The translations under genes and the position numbers were made by a program. From positions 1-23,476 of the forward strand of contig NZ_CALNCS010000206.1 of assembly GCF_937875145.1 (NCBI RefSeq): a stretch of DNA of 23,476 nt. Reading direction: 5' to 3'. Every line of letters begins with the position of its first letter. Within the stretch, counting starts at the first letter, position 1. This document shows, one piece after another, positions 16,781 through 23,254 of the stretch. The notes beneath the pieces are model-generated. The model worked only from the letters and a program-made list of their open reading frames with translations. It did not search any database and was not told the origin of the DNA. Source of the stretch: Alkalibaculum bacchi (GTDB lineage Bacteria > Bacillota > Clostridia > Eubacteriales > Alkalibacteraceae).

Positions 16781-17148
16781 TTATCCCAAGCGCTGAAATA
16801 TGCAAAAGAGAGTCTTGACTATGTTCCATATAATCATGATATTAAAGCATATACTAATTATTTAGCTGCACGTGCATATGAAAAGAATAATGATATCGAA
16901 AAAGCAATGTACCACATCAATCTTGCCATAAACGGCAGTAGCCAAGCAAACTACATCTATGAAAGAGCAAGATATTATGCAATGAAGCTGAGCAGCGCTT
17001 AAAAGAACTTACTGCCATTGCAAAGGGAATGAGAAATTTTGCAGTTCGCTTCCATAAAAAAGCACCTGATGCAAGAATATTTTTAGAAAATGAAGTTAAA
17101 GTAACTAAGCTCAATATAGAAAAACTAGAGAAGGATTTAAAAAATTAA
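16781..17148 (+). pseudogene. Frameshifted TPR-like gene remnant
   Basis: An open frame from 16781 encodes two helix-pair repeats (LSQALKYAKESLDYVPYN, then NYLAARAYEKNNDIEKAM and YHINLAINGSSQANYIYERA) like tetratricopeptide repeats, and stops at 17002. From about 16980 a different frame continues the same protein style (EAEQRLKELTAIAKGMRN to EKLEKDLKN) to the TAA at 17148. There is no start codon or ribosome binding site. I read it as a decayed gene with at least one frameshift. Bases 16605-16780 upstream show no gene. The original function is not recognised. Confidence 0.6.
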
Positions 17149-17174
17149 AGCATTCAAGGGTCTTTAGCTTTTTA

Positions 17175-17375
17175 ATGAGTAATGATAATAAGAATAAGTA
17201 TGAGGACTTAAAGGGACAATTACGTCGAGAATATGAGTTATTAGCTTGCGCTGAGGAATCCCTAAAAAATGAGGAAAGAGAAACTAAGGAAATAAAGCGT
17301 TTTGTACGGGAGGTTGTTAAGATTAAACCTCTTCCTACTTTTAATTTTATATTCCTTAGTCAACCCGTTTCATGA
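17175..17375 (+). pseudogene. Short charged coiled-coil-like ORF remnant, unrecognised
   Basis: The 66-codon frame begins MSNDNKNKYEDLKGQLRREY and runs through a highly charged helix (ACAEESLKNEERETKEIKRF) before an unrelated-looking hydrophobic end. There is no ribosome binding site before the ATG, and the end overlaps a different frame that carries transposase-like sequence. It is more likely a gene fragment than a working gene. Confidence 0.3.
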
Positions 17376-17532
17376 ATTTGTTGATCTCACTGAACTCATA
17401 TGTGAGCGTATTGATAAGAATCTTGCTTCTATGTTGATTTATGATACAACAGGTATTGAAGCATATGTTGCAGAAAATAATGATACGTTCTTAAATAGAA
17501 TTATTCGGCAGGTAGTGTTTGCCCAGGTGTAG
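17356..17532 (+). pseudogene. Transposase fragment (probable)
   Basis: The frame reads VNPFHEFVDLTELICERID, then MLIYDTTGIEAYVAENND and FLNRIIRQ. This resembles the N-terminal half of IS1182-like DDE transposases of clostridia (IYDTTGIEAYV...ENN is the recognised part). The fragment ends abruptly where PfkB-like sequence begins in another frame. No catalytic DDE residues and no clear terminal repeats remain. The family call is from memory of the motif and is moderate. Confidence 0.4.
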
Positions 17533-17693
17533 AGCTACCTGCTTATAGAAAACTAATCTCTATGGTAAAACACAAAGGCGCATTGTTTTTACATGAATAA
17601 AGGGTTATTCGAGTTGCGGGATTAAATATTGAAGTGCATTCTAGTATTGGAGCTGGCGATGCATTGGTCGCAGCAATCGTCGACTGTTTTAAA
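17520..17693 (+). pseudogene. PfkB-family sugar kinase remnant with internal deletion
   Basis: In one frame the sequence reads CPGVELPAYRKLISMVKHKG, as after the GSLPPGV motif of PfkB kinases. It stops at TAA 17598-17600, then continues in the same frame as VIRVAGLNIEVHSSIGAGD and ALVAAIVDCFK, the GAGD catalytic motif. About 80-100 residues normally found between these parts are missing, as are the N-terminus and the C-terminal end. It is clearly broken. Confidence 0.6.
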
Positions 17694-17748
17694 ATAATGA
17701 TTACAATTAATATATATGTTATAATAATTATAAGAAAGGATTGATACT

Positions 17749-17913
17749 ATGAGAACATCTGCACAAAAGGTTCGTGAGGTCAAAGGTACAATGGCTCTGG
17801 AAGGATTAAAGCTAAAAACTAATGAAATTAAGATGTTACATCGATGTGCAACTGGGCAAATATCATCCGAGCAACTAATTAAAGATTTGATTAAGAAACA
17901 TACTCAAAAATAA
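17749..17913 (+). CDS. VbhA-like antitoxin of a Fic toxin
   Basis: This 54-residue protein is probably the partner that inhibits the Fic protein encoded 11 bases downstream. Its helix contains TMALEG (14-19), an exact match to the Fic-inhibitory motif (S/T)xxxE(G/N), in which the glutamate blocks productive ATP binding. The rest (LKLKTNEIKMLHRCATGQ, ISSEQLIKDLIKKH) matches the VbhA antitoxin pattern of a short helix bundle. The ribosome binding site AGAAAGGA is 8 bases before the ATG. Gene order, antitoxin then toxin in one transcript, is the usual one. Confidence 0.85.
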   Translation: MRTSAQKVREVKGTMALEGLKLKTNEIKMLHRCATGQISSEQLIKDLIKKHTQK

Positions 17914-17924
17914 GGGTGACAGCT

Positions 17925-18614
17925 ATGAGTCATTATTATGAATATGAATGGGATAATAAATATTGTTATCCAAATAGTTATGTGTTAAGAAATAAATTGA
18001 ATATTAAAGATGAAGATCACCTTGAAGAGGTTGAAAGACAGATTACTGCTATTAAAATATTAGATTTGAAGATGAAGGTTGTTAAAGGAAATATGGATGT
18101 TAAACACTTAAAAGATATTCATAAGCATATATTTCGTGATTTATACGATTGGGCTGGTGAAACGAGAACTGTAGATATCTCAAAGGGAACTCAGTTTTGT
18201 AATTACATGTTTGTTGATAAACTGTTACAAGAGTTATTTGAGAATTTAAAACATGAAAATTATTTAATAGGGGTATCGATAGATTCTGTAATTAAGCGTT
18301 TGTCATATTATTTAGGGGAATTAAATGCAATTCACCCATTCAGGGAGGGTAATGGTAGGACTCAAAGGGTTTTTGTAGAGTATCTAGCTCAAATAGCCGG
18401 TTATTACGTAGATTTCTCAGATATTACAGAGCAGGAAATGATAGATGCAAGCTTGGATTCATTTATGAAGGATTATGTTAAAATGGAAAATATATTTAAA
18501 AAAATTACATCACCAACATCAAAAGAAGAACAGAAAAAATTTATTAATGAAATTGTTACTACTAATAGTGCGATAAAAAAGGTATATAAAGCAAATACAA
18601 ATACCAAAACATAA
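17925..18614 (+). CDS. Fic domain AMP-transferase (toxin)
   Basis: The 229-residue protein carries the complete Fic motif HPFREGNGRTQR (137-148), with catalytic His137, and the upstream beta-hairpin region typical of the fold (WAGETRTVDISKG, 76-88). Such enzymes transfer AMP from ATP to target proteins; VbhT/FicT relatives hit DNA gyrase and topoisomerase IV. It lacks an inhibitory helix of its own, in line with class I Fic proteins controlled by a separate antitoxin. The start ATG 17925 has AAGGGTGA at proper spacing; the in-frame GTG at 17916 does not. The pair sits among gene remnants, which suggests horizontal gain. Confidence 0.92.
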   Translation: MSHYYEYEWDNKYCYPNSYVLRNKLNIKDEDHLEEVERQITAIKILDLKMKVVKGNMDVKHLKDIHKHIFRDLYDWAGETRTVDISKGTQFCNYMFVDKLLQELFENLKHENYLIGVSIDSVIKRLSYYLGELNAIHPFREGNGRTQRVFVEYLAQIAGYYVDFSDITEQEMIDASLDSFMKDYVKMENIFKKITSPTSKEEQKKFINEIVTTNSAIKKVYKANTNTKT

Positions 18615-18645
18615 ATATCAAATAATCTATTATCACAGTGATAAA

Positions 18646-18694
18646 AAGGCTTCATAGTTTATGAGAATTTACTCGTAAAGTGTGAAGTCTTTTT
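18646..18694 (+). terminator. Terminator of the antitoxin/Fic operon
   Basis: AAGGCTTCATAGTTTATGAG (18646-18665) pairs imperfectly, with G-U pairs, to CTCGTAAAGTGTGAAGTCTT (18672-18691) and is followed by T residues. A small perfect inverted repeat, TTATCAC-A-GTGATAA (18630-18644), lies just before it. Confidence 0.7.
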
Positions 18695-18702
18695 CTTTAT
18701 TA

Positions 18703-18831
18703 TCTCCCTTCATATATTTAAATTCATCTGGAGAGGGGTGCCAGTTCTATCATGCCCCATGGATTGATAATCTAAGAGCAACTACACTAGATGGCCTTGT
18801 CTTAGAATTTGCATTTTTATGGAACAATTGA
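18703..18831 (+). pseudogene. Possible C-terminal gene fragment, unrecognised
   Basis: A short frame ends in QFYHAPWIDNLRATTLDGLV then LEFAFLWNN and stop. The composition looks protein-like, but there is no start or ribosome binding site and I do not recognise the family. The remaining bases between the Fic gene and the DUF1097 gene hold only the terminator before it and the promoter and hairpin after it. Confidence 0.25.
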
Positions 18832-18843
18832 AACAGTGAAAAA

Positions 18844-18872
18844 CTGACCGCCTCCAAAGCCACGATTATTAT
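18844..18872 (+). promoter_or_regulatory. Possible promoter of the DUF1097 gene
   Basis: CTGACC (18844-18849), a 17-base spacer and TATTAT (18867-18872) form a moderate sigma-A-type match about 110 bases before the start codon. Confidence 0.35.
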
Positions 18873-18932
18873 AAAAATACAGTGATTTATCATTAAATGT
18901 GTGGTAAGATAAAAATAGTAAAAAATGGAGAA

Positions 18933-18957
18933 GTATCCCTAAGTGCCCTAGGGGTAC
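18933..18957 (+). promoter_or_regulatory. Leader hairpin before the DUF1097 gene
   Basis: GTATCCCTA (18933-18941) pairs with TAGGGGTAC (18949-18957), with one G-U pair and a 7-base loop. It ends 13 bases before the ribosome binding site. There is no T-run, so an operator or an RNA structure affecting translation is more likely than a terminator. Confidence 0.35.
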
Positions 18958-18982
18958 ATCTAAATTGATTAAGGAGGAAAAA

Positions 18983-19501
18983 ATGGATAAATCATTCGTC
19001 ATCAAAATGGCGGTTGTAACAGGTGCAATTATAGGAATTGTAAATGGAGTGTATACGCTTTTGCCAAAGGAAGCATCTGGCCTTTCGTGGGCTTTCATTG
19101 TCGGATTATCAATTACTTTGGCTTCACAAGGAGAATTGAAAAAACTCCCTAAATACTTTACTAATGAGGCTTGTGGTGTGATTTGGGGTATCGCTTATAA
19201 TATTGTAGTAGGCTTCTTTATGGTTTCTATCGGCATGGGTTTAACTAGTGCACTTATTGTAGGCGTTGGACTTGTAACCACTGTTGCCATATTAGTACAT
19301 CATTTACTACTTGGCAAAACTGCATGGTTAAATCAAACACAGTTTATATTTGGATTTGTCGCCTGTTTCTTTGCAGTAAATGGAGCAAATTGGCCATATG
19401 TTTTATTATCTATGATGGCAGGAACTGCATGTGCAGTGCTTCTAGTGCCAATCACAATGTTGTTTCATAAATCGGTAGCAATCGTAGAGAAAGAAAAATA
19501 G
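18983..19501 (+). CDS. DUF1097 family membrane protein
   Basis: This 172-residue, very hydrophobic protein has about five or six membrane helices (among them VVTGAIIGIVNGVYTLLP near the start, ACGVIWGIAYNIVVGFF, and YVLLSMMAGTACAVLLVP near the end). The overall pattern matches DUF1097, the family of E. coli YcdZ, whose role is not established. The start ATG 18983 follows an ideal AAGGAGG (18971-18977); the frame could extend to a TTG at 18965, but that lies before the ribosome binding site. It appears to be a single-gene unit between the Fic operon and a broken ABC exporter. Confidence 0.75.
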   Translation: MDKSFVIKMAVVTGAIIGIVNGVYTLLPKEASGLSWAFIVGLSITLASQGELKKLPKYFTNEACGVIWGIAYNIVVGFFMVSIGMGLTSALIVGVGLVTTVAILVHHLLLGKTAWLNQTQFIFGFVACFFAVNGANWPYVLLSMMAGTACAVLLVPITMLFHKSVAIVEKEK

Positions 19502-19630
19502 TATGTCGAGATTATAATATGGAACGCATTCAACTATTAGGCACATAGCTATTAGGAGCAGTAAAAATAGTGGAATGAGATAGATTGTGGTTTTAGAATT
19601 GAAGGATTTGAGTAGGGGTACATAAAGATG

Positions 19631-19668
19631 GGGCTGTTGCACTAAGTAATTAGTGCATAGCCTTTTTT
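19631..19668 (+). terminator. Hairpin with T-run after the DUF1097 gene
   Basis: GGCT-GT-TGCACTA (19632-19644) faces TAGTGCA-TA-GCC with a 6-base loop and is followed by six T. GGGGCTGTTGCACTAA also resembles the terminal repeats of some insertion sequences, so it may be an old IS end now acting as a terminator. Confidence 0.55.
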
Positions 19669-19704
19669 ATAGGCTTTAGCCTGTTGAGTCCTTAAGCAAG
19701 TTAC

Positions 19705-20121
19705 ATGAGAATATATCATTTCATCCGGACGTTGCCGGACGGTTATAACACGGTGCTTAATGATAAAGCAAGCCTCTCGGCAGGACAAAAACAGCTTTTG
19801 ACCATTGCCCGTGCCATAATTCAAAATGCACCATTGCTCATTTTACATGAAGCGACAAGCTCGGTAGATACGCGTACCGAACTTATTATTTAGGAGGCGA
19901 TGGATCGCCTGATGGTTGGCCATACATCGTTTGTTATTGCCCATAGGCTGTCTACCATCAAAAACGCAGATCTAATTTTGGTAATGAAAGACGGCGATAT
20001 ACTGGAAAGCGGCAACCACGACGAACTGCTTGCCAAAGATGGCTTCTATGCGGAGCTTTACAACAGCCAATTTGTGAAGGACAGTAGGGATGGGGCTGAG
20101 GTTGAAGTTCTAATTAAATAA
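19705..20121 (+). pseudogene. ABC exporter ATPase C-terminal relic
   Basis: Only the last part of a fused membrane-ATPase exporter (MsbA/LmrA type) remains. HFIRTLPDGYNTVLN, the signature region LSAGQKQLLTIARAI, LLILHEATSSVD, IAHRLSTIKNAD (with the H-loop) and DGDILESGNHDELLAKDG are clear. Damage is threefold. The membrane domain and Walker A are missing. The Walker B aspartate is His (LHEATSS for LDEATSS). An in-frame TAG at 19891-19893 stands where relatives have a glutamine codon (TELII-stop-EAMDRL). There is no start with a ribosome binding site. The base composition is more GC-rich than its neighbours. Confidence 0.85.
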
Positions 20122-20132
20122 AGAATTTAAAA

Positions 20133-20178
20133 AAGCTGGTTAAGGTGATTTTTATAATCACTTTGGCCAGTTTATTTT
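20133..20178 (+). terminator. Terminator after the exporter relic
   Basis: AGCTGGTTAAGGTGATT (20134-20150) pairs fully, counting G-U pairs, with AATCACTTTGGCCAGTT (20156-20172) and is followed by TTATTTT. It has outlived the gene it served. Confidence 0.8.
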
Positions 20179-20179
20179 G

Positions 20180-20314
20180 TATTAGGAAAGGCTACTTTTG
20201 AATTTAACTATTATATAAGCTATCTTTATGTGTAGTTAAAACTTTGACTTGTAAGACTTGACCCTAGCACTGATGGCTGACCGCTGATGGCTAAAGTGCC
20301 AAAGGCACTTTCTT
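20180..20314. repeat. Composite intergenic repeat, copy D
   Basis: It starts TATTAGGAAAGGCTACTTTTG like copy B and ends CTTGACCCTAGCACTG, GCTGATGGCTAAAGTGCC and the hairpin AAAGTGCC-AAA-GGCACTTT (20293-20311) like copy A. It thus links the two into one element of about 135-150 bp. Confidence 0.75.
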
Positions 20315-20388
20315 GTTTATATAGAAAATAAAAGTAGTATTAAGTGGAATGTTATGGACAATTTGTTTGTAGAAAATATATCTTTTAC

Positions 20389-20418
20389 TTGATTTCTTAC
20401 AAACACTCTTGGTATAAT
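20389..20418 (+). promoter_or_regulatory. Promoter of the FecCD/XdhC/FmdE operon
   Basis: TTGATT (20389-20394), an 18-base spacer and TATAAT (20413-20418) predict a transcript starting near 20425, which would carry a leader of about 160 bases before the first gene. Confidence 0.65.
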
Positions 20419-20420
20419 GA

Positions 20421-20500
20421 ACAAGACACAACAAAACATAACAAAAAACAACAAAACATAACTTAAAATAACACAATACATCAAAACATAACATTATAAA
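20421..20500 (+). repeat. Eight 10-bp tandem units, A/C-rich, G-free
   Basis: Cut every 10 bases from 20421, the units read ACAAGACACA, ACAAAACATA, ACAAAAAACA, ACAAAACATA, ACTTAAAATA, ACACAATACA, TCAAAACATA, ACATTATAAA. Seven of eight begin with AC, and ACAAAACATA or its near match occurs in phase three times. No G occurs on this strand from 20426 to 20505. It lies in the predicted 5' leader of the FecCD operon. Confidence 0.7.
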
Positions 20501-20530
20501 ACTATGATAAATTATATTTAATAGTTATAT

Positions 20531-20550
20531 ATTAATCGTTTACGATTAAT
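20531..20550 (+). promoter_or_regulatory. Perfect palindrome, possible operator or leader hairpin
   Basis: ATTAATCG (20531-20538), TTTA, then CGATTAAT (20543-20550) is a perfect 8-bp inverted repeat ending about 20 bases before the ribosome binding site of the permease gene. It could bind a dimeric repressor or form an RNA hairpin; the regulator is unknown. Confidence 0.45.
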
Positions 20551-20583
20551 TATGTCATGGATTGTAAAATGAGGAGGATATAT

Positions 20584-21648
20584 ATGTTAGAACCATTAGA
20601 ATTAACTGGTTCATCAGAAAATTTAAAATTGAAACAAAGAAAAATAACTTATTTTATGGTTATTATGGCTACTTTGCCTATATTGGCTATAATAATTTCC
20701 TTGGTTATAGGAAGATATGCAATATCCTTGCCAGAATTTTTTAATGCTATATTATCAAAAGTTTTTCAAAGCAATACAGGAGAATCTAGTACTATTGAAA
20801 CGGTGCTTTTCAATGTTAGGATTCCTAGAATTTTGTCGGCGTTAATGGTTGGAGCAGCTTTATCTGTGGCTGGTGCTAGCTATCAGGGCCTATTTAAAAA
20901 TCCAATGGTATCTCCAGACATACTTGGGGCTTCTGCTGGTGCTGGATTCGGTGCAGCACTTGGAATTCTTTTGTCATTTGGTGATTTTGGTGTACAGATC
21001 TTAGCATTTCTATTTGGGCTTACCGCAGTGGCTGTAACTTATTTAATAAGTATGATTATAGGAAGAAGTAATAATGCCACATTAGTACTTGTACTTACAG
21101 GTATGGTTGTTTCAGCCTTGTTTTCTTCTTTTATTTCAATTACAAAATATGTGGCAGATCCATATGACAAGCTTCCAGCTATAACTTTCTATCTTATGGG
21201 GGGACTTTCTTCTGTTACTATGAAAGATGTCAAGATATTGTTAATACCATTGATTGTAGGGATTATACCCCTAATTTTATTACGTTGGAAGCTTAATGTA
21301 CTTTCCTTTGGAGAGGAAGAATCAAAGGCTCTAGGCATCGATACTTCAAAGTTGAGAGTGGTTATTATAATTTGTTCGACTTTAATCACAGCAGGAGCTG
21401 TATCAATTAGTGGCATGATTGGATGGATAGGACTTATAATACCTCACATAGCTAGAATGGTTGTGGGACCTGATTTTAAAGTGCTATTACCTTCTTCGTT
21501 ATTGATTGGAAGTACCTTTCTTCTATTAGTTGATGATATAGCTCGTTGTACCTTTTCTATGGAAATTCCTCTAGGGATTCTTACATCATTGATTGGAGCA
21601 CCTTTTTTTATTTATCTTTTGATTAAAGGAAGGAGAGGATGGATATGA
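20584..21648 (+). CDS. FecCD-family ABC permease (metal, chelate or oxyanion uptake)
   Basis: This 354-residue membrane subunit of a type II ABC importer (BtuC/FecCD/MolB family) has about ten helices. Family motifs are FNVRIPRILSALMVGAALSV, SYQGLFKNPMVSPDILGASA, YLMGGL, the cytoplasmic coupling segment with EEESKALGID, SISGMIGWIGLIIPHIAR, and the C-terminal EIPLGILTSLIGAPFFIYLL. The start ATG 20584 follows GAGGAGG (20571-20577); an ATG at 20557 lacks a site. The ATPase gene overlaps its stop codon. Relatives carry iron-siderophores, cobalamin, haem, or molybdate/tungstate (Haemophilus MolB). The neighbouring XdhC and FmdE genes favour molybdate, tungstate or a related cargo, but this is inference. 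No binding protein is encoded in the window. Confidence 0.9.
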   Translation: MLEPLELTGSSENLKLKQRKITYFMVIMATLPILAIIISLVIGRYAISLPEFFNAILSKVFQSNTGESSTIETVLFNVRIPRILSALMVGAALSVAGASYQGLFKNPMVSPDILGASAGAGFGAALGILLSFGDFGVQILAFLFGLTAVAVTYLISMIIGRSNNATLVLVLTGMVVSALFSSFISITKYVADPYDKLPAITFYLMGGLSSVTMKDVKILLIPLIVGIIPLILLRWKLNVLSFGEEESKALGIDTSKLRVVIIICSTLITAGAVSISGMIGWIGLIIPHIARMVVGPDFKVLLPSSLLIGSTFLLLVDDIARCTFSMEIPLGILTSLIGAPFFIYLLIKGRRGWI

Positions 21649-22427
21649 GACTAGAGGTTAAAAACGCTATCTCTGGTTATGGTGCAAGCGCTATAGTGAA
21701 AAATATATCTATGAATGTAAATTCAGGAGAAATATTATGCTTATTAGGACCGAATGGTGTGGGAAAAACAACTTTTTTTAAGACGATATTAGGTTTTTTA
21801 AAGTTAAAGGGTGGAGAAATACTTTTGGACGGAGAGAATATACATAATTGGCATAGAAAGAAATTAGCTAAAGCTATTGGTTATGTACCACAGGCACATA
21901 CGCCTCCTTTTCCATTTAAAGTTTTTGATGTTGTATTGATGGGAAGGACTGCCTATCTTTCAATGTTTTCTTCTCCTACGAAAGAGGATAAGCATATTGC
22001 AGAGAAGGCTATGGATGATCTAAAAATATCCTATTTAAAGGATAAGATATATACAGAAATAAGTGGCGGAGAAAGGCAAATGGTTTTAATTGCTAGAGCT
22101 CTTGCTCAGCAGTCACAAATATTGATAATGGATGAACCAACTTCTAATTTGGATTTTGGAAATCAGATTCGTGTGTTGGAACAGATAAATAAACTTTCTC
22201 AAAGAGGACTAGCAGTTGTTATGACCTCCCATTTTCCTAATCATGCTTTTCTTTGTTCAACAAAAGTGGCATTTATGCAAAAAAATAATGTGTTTACAGT
22301 GGGCAATGTAGATGAAGTTGTAACAGAAGATAATCTTAAATCTGCATATGGTATTAATGTAAAAATTATAGATACAAAAATTGATAATGGAGAAATAGTA
22401 AGGTCATGTATACCACTAATTAATTAG
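21645..22427 (+). CDS. ATPase partner of the FecCD-type permease
   Basis: The 260-residue ATPase (FecE/BtuD/MolC family) has Walker A GPNGVGKTT (35-43), IGYVPQAH with the Q-loop (78-85), VVLMGRTAYL (96-105, typical of this family), signature ISGGE (139-143), Walker B ILIMDEPTSNLD (159-170) and the H-loop SHFPNHAF. The start is ATG 21645, which overlaps the permease stop in ATGA with AGGAGAGG six bases upstream; ATG 21639 is too close to that site. The two proteins should form one importer. The XdhC-like gene starts 35 bases after the stop codon. Confidence 0.9.
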   Translation: MRLEVKNAISGYGASAIVKNISMNVNSGEILCLLGPNGVGKTTFFKTILGFLKLKGGEILLDGENIHNWHRKKLAKAIGYVPQAHTPPFPFKVFDVVLMGRTAYLSMFSSPTKEDKHIAEKAMDDLKISYLKDKIYTEISGGERQMVLIARALAQQSQILIMDEPTSNLDFGNQIRVLEQINKLSQRGLAVVMTSHFPNHAFLCSTKVAFMQKNNVFTVGNVDEVVTEDNLKSAYGINVKIIDTKIDNGEIVRSCIPLIN

Positions 22428-22462
22428 CGAAGAAATATTGACAAATGAAAGGTGGAAATCTT

Positions 22463-23227
22463 ATGGAATTAAATCTTATGCGTCTGGCAACAGAAAAGCA
22501 AGAGGCAAATGAAGAAGTTGCACTTGTCACCGTTATCTCTTGTGATGGGATAAAAAATTTGTCCCCTGGAGTAATGATTTTAGTAGATAGAAATGGAGAG
22601 TTGCTTTGTGGAAGTTTTGGAGGTGGAATATTCGAAGAGAATGCAAAGAAAGAAGCTAAGGTTTGTATACATAGAGGTTTGTCCCGAAAAGCACTAATTA
22701 ATTCAGATGATACAAAAGCTGAAATATTTGTAAATTCATTCAGCAATAAAGACAAATTGATTATTGTCGGAGCTGGAACTTTTGCATTGAACATTTACAG
22801 GTTTGCAAAAATTTTAGGGTACAGTATAACTATTATAGATAACAGACCGGAAATGCTTACAAAAGAAAGATTTCCGCAAGCAGATACTTTGCTTCTTGGG
22901 GATATAGTTGAAACATTATCCTCTTGTGAGATTACAAAAGATACATTTGTTGTAGTTTCAACACATCATCATGAATTTGATGAATCAGTGCTTAAAGCTG
23001 TTATTTCATCACCTGCCAGATACTTAGGGGTGATAGGAAATGTCAGGAGGGTAGCAGGTTATTTTGATAATCTTAGAGCTCTCAATATTCCGGAAGAATT
23101 GATTAATAATGTCCATTCACCTATAGGTCTTGATCTTGGAGGTAGAAAGACAGCTGAGATAGCTCTTGCTGTTGTTGCTGAAATGCAGGCTGTAAAGTAT
23201 GGACACAGTGGTGGTTTTTCTCATTAA
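22463..23227 (+). CDS. XdhC/CoxF-family molybdoenzyme maturation protein
   Basis: Members of this family bind molybdenum cofactor and help its sulfuration and insertion into xanthine dehydrogenase-like enzymes. The 254-residue protein has the N-terminal XdhC domain (ALVTVISCDG, 20-29; GELLCGSFGGGIFEENA, 45-61, in place of the usual GSVSGGC motif). It then has a Rossmann domain (KLIIVGAGTFALNIYRFAKI, 98-117; ITIIDNRPEMLTKERFPQAD) and the conserved C-terminal block YLGVIGNVRRVAGYFDNL with SPIGLDLGGRKTAEIALAVV. The motif cysteine of SGGC-type members is absent. The start ATG 22463 has AAAGGTGG at 8 bases; the ATG at 22445 precedes that site. Its place beside an importer and FmdE suggests a shared molybdenum or related metal pathway. 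No molybdoenzyme is visible here. Confidence 0.88.
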   Translation: MELNLMRLATEKQEANEEVALVTVISCDGIKNLSPGVMILVDRNGELLCGSFGGGIFEENAKKEAKVCIHRGLSRKALINSDDTKAEIFVNSFSNKDKLIIVGAGTFALNIYRFAKILGYSITIIDNRPEMLTKERFPQADTLLLGDIVETLSSCEITKDTFVVVSTHHHEFDESVLKAVISSPARYLGVIGNVRRVAGYFDNLRALNIPEELINNVHSPIGLDLGGRKTAEIALAVVAEMQAVKYGHSGGFSH

Positions 23228-23254
23228 AAAAATGATTAGAGGAGTGACAAAATT

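Noticed and set aside
16917..17114. Minus-strand open frame in the decayed region
   Set aside because: It is the complement of the TPR-like remnant, whose plus-strand reading has clear repeat helices; the minus reading has none.
19891..19893. In-frame TAG in the exporter gene as a pyrrolysine or read-through codon
   Set aside because: The gene is also missing its membrane domain and Walker A and has a mutated Walker B aspartate, so a plain nonsense mutation in a relic is the simpler reading.
20291..20494. Minus-strand frame of repeated Cys/Tyr/Leu codons
   Set aside because: It is only the complement of the 10-bp repeat leader and the intergenic repeat hairpin, without a ribosome binding site.
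20421..20500. Tandem 10-bp units as a CRISPR array
   Set aside because: The units are far too short, have no spacers of constant length, and no cas gene is present.
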